From Lumbricus rubellus (taxonomy: Eukaryota > Annelida > Clitellata > Crassiclitellata > Lumbricidae), in assembly GCA_945859605.1 (NCBI GenBank), contig OX243815.1:22087811-22151810 (forward strand): DNA of 64,000 nucleotides. Reading direction: 5' to 3'. Shown piece after piece: positions 36,479 through 45,931 of the stretch (positions within the stretch are counted from its first letter, which is position 1; each line of letters opens with the position of its first letter). Below the pieces are notes generated by a model. It was not told where the DNA came from. It saw nothing but the letters and a program-made list of their open reading frames with translations, and searched no databases. The translations under genes and the position numbers were made by a program.

Positions 36479-37680
36479 ACTGTTAGTCGGGTTCATACTT
36501 TAAACTTCCTTCTCCCTACTTAGTTAAGGCTTTATGTTTTTTACTTAAGGTTTTCTTACGTTTTTCAGTTTGGTATTGATTTATTTTTTAAAATTAAGAC
36601 GTGTTTGCTTAACATCATGTTTAGATATTCATACTATGTAATATCGTGATGTTAAAATTTGGAACGTTTAATTTTCGTAGTTAAGTTTTGATTTATTTTT
36701 GATTTATTGCATATATGATGGAAAATAGAATATAATTTTATTGTGCTGAATTTGTTAACGCCTAGAACCAGAAAATGTGCTTAGGTGGCCCTAACCAGCG
36801 GGACTCTGCAGTCCCTTCTGGGTTTCCTTTTGTTGCCAATAACATTCATGTTTTATTTTCATGTGATGATATGTACCTTGTGTGCTTTTCTCTGGCTCAA
36901 TAAAAAAATTTGATTTGATTTGAAAATTTGATGACTCTTTTCAGTTTCATCGTCGATGCGCTTCACCGTGCTTTTCTCCTCGTATGTAATTATTCTTCGA
37001 TGTAGCTGTCTACGAATTGAAGACTATTTGTTCCTTTTCGTATTTACCGTTCAATTACCGTTCGATATAACTTTTATAGTTTCACTGTCACTTCTCAATG
37101 TTGCGAGAAGTAATGCCGGAGTTCTACGAAATCCAATGAAGGTAGAATTTCAACGTCAATTACTTGTTAGTAATCCGCTATTACAATCTCTCACGTTTTA
37201 CGAACTTCCAGATTTCTTGTCCATACTTTAGGACACTAAACTACCGGCTCCGTTGCTTTAATATCCGATCAAACAAATGTCACGAAATCGTCTAACAACA
37301 TCTAGCGAATACTCATCGCCAATCAACCACCAACAATCCTCATTAGACGGCCATTCCACCTCGTCTCCCCTCAGATCCCCAACACCCTCTCGTGCGCATG
37401 CGCAGCAGACGACCCTGATCCCAGCTCTCCATATGTAACCAACGCCATCGCCGATCGTTGTAATATTCCGCAATGCTTTCCACTAATTTAATATATTTTG
37501 CCCCTAAGCACTGGTTATAGCACTGGTTGATTAATTAAACTGAACAATGTAATAATTCTCGCTCGAATTATTAGCTAATCATTAACTAAGGCCTCTCCCT
37601 AACTTAACACATGTAATTACTAATCAACAATATATATATCAAAGTAAGAACGTATGGGTGGGACCAAGGATATCGTTACA

Positions 37681-37693
37681 ACAATCCCCCACA
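37681..37693 (-). other. Polypurine tract
   Basis: On the minus strand the sequence just before the 3' LTR reads TGTGGGGGATTGT. This G-rich tract is in the position used to prime plus-strand DNA synthesis in LTR retroelements. Confidence 0.75.
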
Positions 37694-37946
37694 AACTAAA
37701 ATTTGCTATAAATTTTCCTTTCAATATCCTTATCATAACTACCCATACTTCTTATAATATTACCATTACTTAGCCATCTATACTAATATTTACACTATCT
37801 ATAGCTACGCAATTATGCAACATTCTAATCCACATCAACATTTAACATCTATTATGATATTTCAAATTGTATCACCTTTACCTTATCTATTCTTTTAAAT
37901 TACATTACATTTACACTGATTCACCTATTAATATTTCTTATTCTAC

Positions 37947-39218
37947 TTACTCTAATCCTCGGCTTAAATAATCAGCCACTACATTGTCACTACCTTTGAG
38001 GTATCTAACTCTAAAGCTGTAATTCTGAAGCACTAGGTACCAGCGCATTACTCTAGCATTTCTTATGCTACCAGTCTTTAAATATTGCAGTCCTAAGTGG
38101 TCAGTCTCTACAACAAATTCCTGTCCATACAAGTAACGGTTGAACTTTTGAATCCCCCAAACCATCGCTAGGCACTCTCTTTCCTCCACAGAATAGTTTC
38201 TTTCGCTCTCACTAAACTTCTTACTTGCATAAGCCACTGGATGCATAGTTCCCTCATGATTCTGCATCAGCACACATCCCATCGCCGTATTAGATGCATC
38301 CGTTCTCAAAATGAATTCCATGCCAATCTCGGGTAGCTTCAATATCGGTGCTTCCGACAGAGCGTTCTTTAAATTCTGGAATGACCTTTCTAATTCCTCA
38401 TTCCATTCTATTGTGATCTTTGCGTTCTTTCTTGTTAACTCGGTCAATGGCCTCATTAACTCAGCACAGTTAGGAATAAATTTCCTGTAATAATTGACTG
38501 CTCCGAGAAAGCTCCTTGTCTGTTTCTTGTTTCTCGGTCTCGGCATTTCTCTTATCTTGTCAACTGATTCTTCCTTTGGTCTAATCATATCTCCACTCAC
38601 TGTATGTCCCAAAAAGTCAATAGTGTCATATCCGATTTGGCACTTCTTAGGTTTCAACGTCAATCTTGCCATCCTAACCCTTTCAAAAAACTCTCTCAAT
38701 GCAGTAAGATGTTCTTCCCAAGTTCTTGTATGGGCCAACACATCATCTACATAGCTCTCTAAATGTTTCAACCCATCCAGTAACTTCCTCATCATTCTAT
38801 TATAGCTAGATGCGCTATTCACCAATCCGAACGGCATGACATTGAAGCGAAACAATCCATTCGCACACACAAAGGTTGTCATATCCTTTGAACTTTCGGT
38901 CATGGGAATCTGCCAATAACCCTTGCAAAAATCAAACTTACTAAAAATCTGACTGCCACTTAATTTATTGAAGACATCTTCATTTGCCATCATAGGTTCT
39001 GGATCAAAAATCGTCAATTTGTTGAGTTGTTTATAATTACAGCATAAGCGATTTGATCCATCCGACTTCTTCACAACTACAAGTGGTGCTGCATATGCTG
39101 CATTCGATCTTTCTATCACACCACTCTCTAGCATCGCCTCTATTTCCCTATCAATTTCCTTTTGCAGTCCATAGGGTGTCGGATATGCCTTTGATCGAAC
39201 AGGGGTATTGCATGTCAA
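37947..39218 (-). CDS. Retrotransposon reverse transcriptase - RNase H
   Basis: 423 residues of Ty3/gypsy-type reverse transcriptase and RNase H, which copy the element RNA into DNA in cytoplasmic particles. The RT has KFDF (about residue 94), MPFGL and the active site YVDD (156-159). RNase H has TDAS (306), ERECLA (346), TDH (372) and ADYLSR (415). The listed boundary at 39218 is a TTG and not a real start: the frame is open further upstream and overlaps the end of the integrase frame. It therefore needs frameshifting or is separated by a mutation. It shares the Gag-protease frame, while the integrase between them is in another frame. Confidence 0.9.
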   Translation of the reverse strand: MTCNTPVRSKAYPTPYGLQKEIDREIEAMLESGVIERSNAAYAAPLVVVKKSDGSNRLCCNYKQLNKLTIFDPEPMMANEDVFNKLSGSQIFSKFDFCKGYWQIPMTESSKDMTTFVCANGLFRFNVMPFGLVNSASSYNRMMRKLLDGLKHLESYVDDVLAHTRTWEEHLTALREFFERVRMARLTLKPKKCQIGYDTIDFLGHTVSGDMIRPKEESVDKIREMPRPRNKKQTRSFLGAVNYYRKFIPNCAELMRPLTELTRKNAKITIEWNEELERSFQNLKNALSEAPILKLPEIGMEFILRTDASNTAMGCVLMQNHEGTMHPVAYASKKFSESERNYSVEERECLAMVWGIQKFNRYLYGQEFVVETDHLGLQYLKTGSIRNARVMRWYLVLQNYSFRVRYLKGSDNVVADYLSRGLE

Positions 39219-39235
39219 TTTTATCTCATGTTCTG

Positions 39236-40621
39236 CTAACTCGGTTCTTCCAGGTACATCCGAGAATATATCAGTATATATTCTTCCAACAACTTTGTCA
39301 ACTCTCGTTTTTTTTCTAAAGTGAGATTTGGATTGATCTGTACATCTCTGTAGGTCCCTTTTTGTTTTCCATTGTATAATTCCAACATCTCTTCTTCCTT
39401 GTCTGTAGTACCATCATTGACCACAGTTACCACTGCTGCCAGCAACTCTTCCCTTTCTTCATCTTCCACTTGACCACCTTCTCTCTCGTTGTATCTCTTC
39501 ATCATATTTATATGGTATGTCTTTACTTTACCATTAGCAACTTCCACTCGGTAGTCAAATTCGCCGACTTTATCTTTCACGATGTATGGTCCTAGCCATT
39601 TCAGCATCAGTTTGTTGGTTTTGAGTGGTAGTAGTATTAACACTCGATCCCCAATCTCCAGTTTCCGATATCGGGCCTTCTTATTGTAGTATTTCTCATT
39701 CTTAATCTGAGTTTTCTCAATTTGTTGCTGGGCAATTTTACACGTCTCTGCGATTCTCTCTTGTAGTTCTAGCATATAACTATATGCATCACGTGTTTCT
39801 TCTTCCATCTCCTCTCTTGTCCATAACTCCTTCAATATTCTCATCGGCCCTCTGGTGCTCCTTCCATACACTAATTCGAATGGACTAAACCCATGACCCT
39901 CTTGTACACTATCTCTCAATGCGAATAGCAAAGGGGTGAGATAGCGATCCCATTCTTTGGGTTGTTCCACTATCAATTTCTTCAAGGTTGTTTTTATAGT
40001 ACCATTCATTCGCTCGACCACTCCATTGCCCATGGCATGATATGGACTAGTAAACGTGTGTCTGATGAGCAAGAATCTATTCACCTCCACCATAAGTTCA
40101 GATGTGAACTGACTTCCCCGATCAGTGTGAATTCTTTGCGGAAATCCCATCCGACAGTAGAACTCAAACAATTTATCTGCCACTTCTTCCGTGCTAATTC
40201 CTCTGAGAGGAATAGCTTCGGGAAATCTCGTCGCCATGTCCACAATTGTGAGAATATATCGGCTCCCCCTACTCGATCTGGGCTCAATTGGTCCAACCAA
40301 ATCCACGCAAATCATTCTGAAAGGTTCTTCAATCAATGGTAAGTGTCCCAATGGTGCCTTCGATACACCTTGCTTATTGATTGCTCGTTGACACACATCA
40401 CAACTCATCACAAACCTCTTAATATCACCTGATATAGATGGCCAAAAAAATTCTGTGAATACCTTCTCTTGTGTTCGCCGTATTCCTTGATGTGCCGATA
40501 GTAATGATTCATGCGCCACCATCATCACCTTTTCTCTGAGTTCTTTAGGAACCATTAACTGCAACCTCACCTCATCCCTCATTACCTCCTTATACTCATA
40601 GCATTCCTTTCTTTGTAACAT
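39236..40621 (-). CDS. Retrotransposon integrase
   Basis: 461-aa frame for the enzyme that inserts the cDNA into the genome. The zinc-binding HHCC domain uses H37, H44, C74 and C77. The catalytic core has D107, D167 and E203, with the canonical 35-residue spacing between the last two. A GPY/F module is at about 341-348 (KWLGPYIV). The start ATG lies 26 bp inside the end of the Gag-protease frame. It lies upstream of RT, which is the Gmr1-like arrangement. The C-terminal end continues into sequence normally found just before the RT domain, then stops. Confidence 0.92.
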   Translation of the reverse strand: MLQRKECYEYKEVMRDEVRLQLMVPKELREKVMMVAHESLLSAHQGIRRTQEKVFTEFFWPSISGDIKRFVMSCDVCQRAINKQGVSKAPLGHLPLIEEPFRMICVDLVGPIEPRSSRGSRYILTIVDMATRFPEAIPLRGISTEEVADKLFEFYCRMGFPQRIHTDRGSQFTSELMVEVNRFLLIRHTFTSPYHAMGNGVVERMNGTIKTTLKKLIVEQPKEWDRYLTPLLFALRDSVQEGHGFSPFELVYGRSTRGPMRILKELWTREEMEEETRDAYSYMLELQERIAETCKIAQQQIEKTQIKNEKYYNKKARYRKLEIGDRVLILLPLKTNKLMLKWLGPYIVKDKVGEFDYRVEVANGKVKTYHINMMKRYNEREGGQVEDEEREELLAAVVTVVNDGTTDKEEEMLELYNGKQKGTYRDVQINPNLTLEKKRELTKLLEEYILIYSRMYLEEPS

Positions 40622-42707
40622 ACAATGGGTTGCCTCTGTATTTATCTTTCAGATTGTTTTTTGGTCTGTTCACAAACTCCCAATACTTACTTAGCGTTTC
40701 ATCTTTCAATTGCAATGCAATAATTTCTTCAGGTTTCATCTTTAAGTCCGGTAGTATTGGTCCCTTTAACTGTTTTTCTTTTCGCTCTTTACGATCTTCG
40801 TCATGTGCACGTGTATTGTACGCGGCTAATATTTCTTCCGCAGGTATCTCCGCCTTCGACTGCTCTACTACATTGGCCCTTAATGCGGTGTTCAGATTAC
40901 CTTCTTCCTTTTCATCAAGTATATGATATCCACTATTTTGTGTCGTATCTTCTTCGAACGTCACTCTTTTATGCACTGTCTTCCTACCGTCACCAGTGAT
41001 CAACTCTCTGCTAGCCCCACCGCTTGTGACAACGCTGTCGTAGGTGTTTACTCCAACGTCCTTGACCCTGGCTTTATTTATATACTCAATCCTTATTGGT
41101 TTCTTCTCATATAAACCTGGATTTATTATTAGTTCTTTGACCAAGTTCTCTATCACTAAAGCCTCTGCTTTCCCTTCAAATTCTTCACTCTTAATGTCAA
41201 TTAGAGCGGTTGGGTATTTTTCCGTGGTTCCATTTGCAAATCTGCAAACCATTTTGCGTCCGGTATATTGGTAAGGTTTCTCTAAACCTTTTTTAATGGC
41301 AACACATGTAGCACCAGAATCATGTAGTGCTTTCACCTTCTGTCCATTCACCAACACCATGCTCGTATAGGCACTCATAGCTTCTTCTCCTTCGGCTACA
41401 CAGTAAGATATGGTTACCTCATGTCCCACATCTACTTCTTCTCTATCTTCCACACATTGCATGGTGGCGACAGTATGTGACCTTGCGCCTTGTCCAATTT
41501 TATCGCATCTGGCTGCATAGTGAAGAGTAGATCCACATTTATAGCAACCTCCTCTTCGATTATCACCACCAGCTTCACTCCGTTTACTGTTCCTAAAATC
41601 CCATTCATTATTGAACCGACCCTTATCCTTGTAACTGTCCTGTTCCTTGACCTTGTTCCGTCCAAGACTACTACTTCGACTTTCACCATTAAACCTATTT
41701 CTTGCAAACTCTCTAGATCGACCTTCAGGTTCAGTGTCTCTTTTCTTGTGACTGGGTGACCACTTCTCGCTGATTTCTCTAGCTTCAACATAATTCTGTG
41801 CTTGTTCCAGCAGTGTTTCTAATTCTAACTTCCCCTTCTCTTTGAGAAAACACCTCATTTCGTCATCACAAGTCACTAAAAACTGGTCACGCAACACCAG
41901 TGTTTCCAGTCCTTTGTAGTCATTTTTGAATCCCGCCATTGCCAACCATTGCCTCAGATACCTTCTCAACCTTTCAACATACTGAATCACGGTTTCATCC
42001 GTGTCGCGCTTAGACGATCGAAACTTCTTTCTGTAACCATTTTCTGTCAGCTGGAATCGTTTCAACAGCTCTTCCTTCAATTTCTTGTAGTCTTGTGCTT
42101 GTTCTACTTCAAGCCTCTCAAAAACTTGCAATGCTTTTCCGTCTAAGGATTTTACTAGGGTTAATGCCCACATTCTCTCTGGAACCTCATATGCCATGCA
42201 AGTTCTCTCAAACCGTAATAGATAGGCATCGAGACAATCTCTGTCTTCCCTAAATACAGGCATCTTCACATTTTTAGCATTATTACTCTGTCCATTGATC
42301 TCCGTATTATAACCATTTCCAATCCGATCGTTCCTATCGCCTTGTCGCCTATCTTGTTCCATTCTTATTTCAAGTTCTTTGAGTTTAATCACTTTCTGAT
42401 TGTCTAGTTCAATCCGTTTCAGATTGGCTTCTCGTTCTCGTTCTTCAGAAATCCTCTTCTCCTCTCGTTCTTCAGAAATCCTCTTGTCTTCTCGTTGTTC
42501 ATTACGTATCCTTTCAGCTATTTCTTCCTGTCTTCGTTCTCGTTCGCGTTCGGAAATTAACTTTTCTTTCTCGTAATCAGCTAGTAATTCTGCTTGTTTC
42601 AAGGCCTTATTTTCTGCTTGCCTCTCACTGACAAACTCTCTAAGTTCTTGCCCTTCATAACCAAGATCTGATCCAACCTTAACCCACTTCGAATATTCTG
42701 CGGCCAT
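40596..42707 (-). CDS. Retrotransposon Gag-protease with SCAN-like capsid region
   Basis: 703 aa from the ATG at 42707. In order: a strongly charged coiled coil (about 43-118), a capsid part whose C-terminal half (about 229-313) resembles the SCAN domain of vertebrate zinc-finger proteins, an RNA-binding CCHC knuckle (C388, C391, H396, C401) and an aspartic protease with DSG at 463-465. Gag packages the RNA; the protease matures the particle. The SCAN fold is known to derive from Gmr1-like Gag, which agrees with the pol order here. The frame ends 26 bp past the integrase start. Confidence 0.9.
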   Translation of the reverse strand: MAAEYSKWVKVGSDLGYEGQELREFVSERQAENKALKQAELLADYEKEKLISERERERRQEEIAERIRNEQREDKRISEEREEKRISEEREREANLKRIELDNQKVIKLKELEIRMEQDRRQGDRNDRIGNGYNTEINGQSNNAKNVKMPVFREDRDCLDAYLLRFERTCMAYEVPERMWALTLVKSLDGKALQVFERLEVEQAQDYKKLKEELLKRFQLTENGYRKKFRSSKRDTDETVIQYVERLRRYLRQWLAMAGFKNDYKGLETLVLRDQFLVTCDDEMRCFLKEKGKLELETLLEQAQNYVEAREISEKWSPSHKKRDTEPEGRSREFARNRFNGESRSSSLGRNKVKEQDSYKDKGRFNNEWDFRNSKRSEAGGDNRRGGCYKCGSTLHYAARCDKIGQGARSHTVATMQCVEDREEVDVGHEVTISYCVAEGEEAMSAYTSMVLVNGQKVKALHDSGATCVAIKKGLEKPYQYTGRKMVCRFANGTTEKYPTALIDIKSEEFEGKAEALVIENLVKELIINPGLYEKKPIRIEYINKARVKDVGVNTYDSVVTSGGASRELITGDGRKTVHKRVTFEEDTTQNSGYHILDEKEEGNLNTALRANVVEQSKAEIPAEEILAAYNTRAHDEDRKERKEKQLKGPILPDLKMKPEEIIALQLKDETLSKYWEFVNRPKNNLKDKYRGNPLYVTKKGML

Positions 42708-42990
42708 TCTCAAAAGTCCAATTATTTTATAGGCTGATTGGCGCTATAACAATTTCTAAGACACTATTTAAGTTTCGGCGGTAAATGACTTTTACCTTAG
42801 ACCTGACCTCTTTATCAATCAATAACAGTCAGTGTACTCAAATCAAAACGACGTCACGCCTAATTAGTATTCAAACAGCACGCTGAACGCCGATGCACGT
42901 AAGTGAATTAATTGCTGTCGTAATTAAACTTCACAATATAATAACTCTTAAATCTTTTAGATTAACACCCTAAAATTGTTCTAGATCCTT

Positions 42991-43004
42991 CGGACGAGCC
43001 CCCA
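42991..43004 (-). other. Primer-binding site, tRNA-Pro type
   Basis: On the minus strand, TGGGGGCTCGTCCG starts four bases after the 5' LTR. These 14 bases are complementary to the conserved 3' end of tRNA-Pro (including the added CCA). Beyond them the match decays. Confidence 0.85.
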
Positions 43005-43423
43005 GTTTTGTAACGGGAGTAGATACCACCCTATGGCTCGCTAGTTAGTGGAAACTATTCCCAGATTTCGAATCTGAAATCAGGTTACCAATTTGCATAC
43101 TATCTGGTTATTTGTCGCAATGTGGGTCAATGCTCTAAATGTCAGCCAATCAACAAGACAATGTTTTATATAAAAATAATATTTGAATCATGAATATTAA
43201 TATATCAACATATATAGTTAATGAATTCTATGTCTAGGGTCGTGGAAATGTCAATTTAAATACAGGTCAACTTATTTACTTAAACCAGTGCTGAATAAAA
43301 TAATTTTGAGGGATATTACTACTATAATTACCCTCCCGCGTTGTATGTTCTTGGCTGAAGCTGTAGATCGAAACGGCCAATTCTTCTCGTCTTTTCTCCA
43401 AGCGTCGTTACCAATGGTTGTAG

Positions 43424-44188
43424 ATGGTTGTACTAGTGTCTGACTGGTTTAAAGCAAGCAAGCTATCTCTTAACTTGACAAAAACCAACTACATTCTTTT
43501 CTGCTCTCATAGGAAAGCAACACCACAACTGAAGGGAAAAGTCCACATAGACAATATTGGTATTCCACAAGTAGAATCTGTAAAATTCCTTGGAGTCTAT
43601 GTGGACCAACATCTCACTTGGAGTGTACACATTGAACACATTGCATTAAAACTGGCTAAAAACATAGGTATACTTAAGCGAATATCTTACTTACTGCCTA
43701 GAAACATTTTGCTCACTTTGTACTACTCTATGATATACCCGTACATATCCTATTGTAACATGATTTGGGCATCTAACTACAACTCTCGATTTTACAGAAT
43801 TATTGTCTTGCAGAAAAGAATTGTCAGATTAATAGCCGGTTCTCCTTACAACTCACACTCAGAAAAGCTATTCACGCAGCTCGGGATTCTAAAAGTTTTA
43901 CAAATTAAGCAACTGCAGATGTGTGAGTTCATGCATCGATATACATATAACACATTGCCTATCTCCCATGCCAATCTCTTTACTCTAGCCTCAGATATAC
44001 ACTCATACAACACGAGAAACTTAGCCTCATATAGAACTGTGCGCGCCCGAACAAACTCAAGAAAATTCTTCATTAAGTATGCAGGTCCTATTGAATGGAA
44101 TAGAATACCTCTAAACCTTCGCAGTATCCCAATTCTTAAGTCATTTAAGCATTGCTTGGGTTTATGGTTGATTAACCAGAACTGTTAG
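43424..44188 (+). CDS. LINE reverse transcriptase C-terminal fragment (right LTR copy)
   Basis: Same 254-residue frame as at 35415-36179 with no amino-acid difference. It starts with the thumb region of a non-LTR reverse transcriptase and lacks the active site. Its presence in both LTRs shows it was carried through reverse transcription of the host element. Confidence 0.8.
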   Translation: MVVLVSDWFKASKLSLNLTKTNYILFCSHRKATPQLKGKVHIDNIGIPQVESVKFLGVYVDQHLTWSVHIEHIALKLAKNIGILKRISYLLPRNILLTLYYSMIYPYISYCNMIWASNYNSRFYRIIVLQKRIVRLIAGSPYNSHSEKLFTQLGILKVLQIKQLQMCEFMHRYTYNTLPISHANLFTLASDIHSYNTRNLASYRTVRARTNSRKFFIKYAGPIEWNRIPLNLRSIPILKSFKHCLGLWLINQNC

Positions 44189-44487
44189 CAGGGCCGTAGC
44201 AAGAACGAACGTGGCCCCCTCCGAGCATAATGTCCGAAATTTCTGACGACCTTTTTTTAGTCGTCCGGCCAAAATGTCGGAAAAATTTCATCAATTCGCC
44301 GTCCGAAAAGGTTGACGACTTTTTTGGCCAAAATCTCGGGAAAATTTCATATTCGCCGTCCAAAACATTTGATGACATTTTTATTTATTTATAGTCATTT
44401 CATTCATTTTTGGCACTTTTAGGGGCCCCCTCCTTGCCGGGGGCCCCCTTCGGTCGGAGGGTACGTAGGGCGGTCGCTACGCCTCTG
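44189..44487. mobile_element. hAT-like MITE inside the LINE (right LTR copy)
   Basis: Copy of the 36180-36478 element, with the same ends and the same 8-bp duplication ACTGTTAG on both sides. It was copied with the LTR and is not an independent insertion. Confidence 0.9.
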
Positions 44488-45689
44488 ACTGTTAGTCGGG
44501 TTCATACTTTAAACTTCCTTCTCCCTACTTAGTTAAGGCTTTATGTTTTTCACTTAAGGTTTTCTTACGTTTTTCAGTTTGGTATTGATTTATTTTTTAA
44601 AATTAAGACGTGTTTGCTTAACATCATGTTTAGATATTCATACTATGTAATATCGTGATGTTAAAATTTGGAACGTTTAATTTTCGTAGTTAAGTTTTGA
44701 TTTATTTTTGATTTATTGCATATATGATGGAAAATAGAATATAATTTTATTGTGCTGAATTTGTTAACGCCTAGAACCAGAAAATGTGCTTAGGTGGCCC
44801 TAACCAGCGGGACTCTGCAGTCCCTTCTGGGTTTCCTTTTGTTGCCAATAACATTCATGTTTTATTTTCATGTGATGATATGTACCTTGTGTGCTTTTCT
44901 CTGGCTCAATAAAAAAAATTGATTTGATTTGAAAATTTGATGACTCTTTTCAGTTTCATCGTCGATGCGCTTCACCGTGCTTTTCTCCTCGTATGTAATT
45001 ATTCTTCGATGTAGCTGTCTACGAATTGAAGACTATTTGTTCCTTTTCGTATTTACCGTTCAATTACCGTTCGATATAACTTTTATAGTTTCACTGTCAC
45101 TTCTCAATGTTGCGAGAAGTAATGCCGGAGTTCTACGAAATCCAATGAAGGTAGAATTTCAACGTCAATTACTTGTTAGTAATCCGCTATTACAATCTCT
45201 CACGTTTTACGAACTTCCAGATTTCTTGTCCATACTTTAGGACACTAAACTACCGGCTCCGTTGCTTTAATATCCGATCAAACAAATGTCACGAAATCGT
45301 CTAACAACATCTAGCGAATACTCATCGCCAATCAACCACCAACAATCCTCATTAGACGGCCATTCCACCTCGTCTCCCCTCAGATCCCCAACACCCTCTC
45401 GTGCGCATGCGCAGCAGACGACCCTGATCCCAGCTCTCCATATGTAACCAACGCCATCGCCGATCGTTGTAATATTCCGCAATGCTTTCCACTAATTTAA
45501 TATATTTTGCCCCTAAGCACTGGTTATAGCACTGGTTGATTAATTAAACTGAACAATGTAATAATTCTCGCTCGAATTATTAGCTAATCATTAACTAAGG
45601 CCTCTCCCTAACTTAACACATGTAATTACTAATCAACAATATATATATCAAAGTAAGAACGTATGGGTGGGACCAAGGATATCGTTACA

Positions 45690-45694
<5 letters not shown>
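45690..45694. other. Target-site duplication GTCTA (right)
   Basis: Matches the five bases at 34995-34999 on the other side of the retrotransposon. Confidence 0.9.
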
Positions 45695-45727
<33 letters not shown>

Positions 45728-45869
45728 TATATATATACTATGCGCCAGCTGGTGCTTTACAATTTACATGTATAATTTTATGGACACTATATATTATCAT
45801 ATATCTATATACATTTTCTTCTTTCGTTCTCTGCCCTCAGGCAGGCTGATTCGTATGCCCAACGACGCC

Positions 45870-45931
<62 letters not shown>

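Larger units (their letters stand above)
35410..36925 (+). mobile_element. 5'-truncated LINE inside the left LTR
   Basis: Runs opposite to the host retrotransposon. It holds the C-terminal part of a non-LTR reverse transcriptase ORF, a 3' UTR, AATAAA and then a short A-run and TTTGA repeats (about 36902-36924), a tail type common in the Jockey/CR1/L2 groups. The 5' junction is estimated at about 35410, where an in-frame TAG precedes the first ATG; no clear target duplication was identified. Confidence 0.75.
35000..37680 (-). repeat. 3' LTR (left copy)
   Basis: 2681 bp, the same length as the right LTR and offset by exactly 8009 bp. I could find two differences: T at 36542 against C at 44551, and T at 36909 against A at 44918. 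The true LTR sequence is about 35000-35410 plus about 36925-37680; the middle is inserted LINE and MITE sequence. Confidence 0.95.
35000..45689 (-). mobile_element. Gmr1-like Ty3/gypsy LTR retrotransposon
   Basis: Complete 10,690-bp element on the minus strand. Its 5' LTR is at 43009-45689 and its 3' LTR at 35000-37680. LTR ends are TGTAACG...CGTTACA. The internal region (37681-43008) codes, in order, Gag, protease, integrase, reverse transcriptase and RNase H. Integrase upstream of RT is the copia order, but the RT, the GPY/F integrase tail and the 5-bp duplication are gypsy-type; this combination defines the Gmr1-like clade. A tRNA-Pro-type primer site and a polypurine tract are in the expected places. 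The LTRs are unusually long because each contains a LINE plus a MITE. Confidence 0.93.
43009..45689 (-). repeat. 5' LTR (right copy)
   Basis: 2681 bp, with ends TGTAACG and CGTTACA, nearly identical to the left copy. It should contain the promoter and start of the element transcript on the minus strand, but no core promoter stands out and the LINE insertion interrupts it. Confidence 0.95.

Noticed and set aside
36956..37231. 91-aa frame in the LTR (copy at 44965-45240)
   Set aside because: No recognised domain; it lies in the non-coding part of the LTR, and its duplication only reflects the LTR pair.
37947..42707. Copia classification of the LTR element
   Set aside because: The gene order suggests copia, but RT and RNase H motifs, the GPY/F integrase module and the capsid type are those of gypsy, so a Gmr1-like element fits better.
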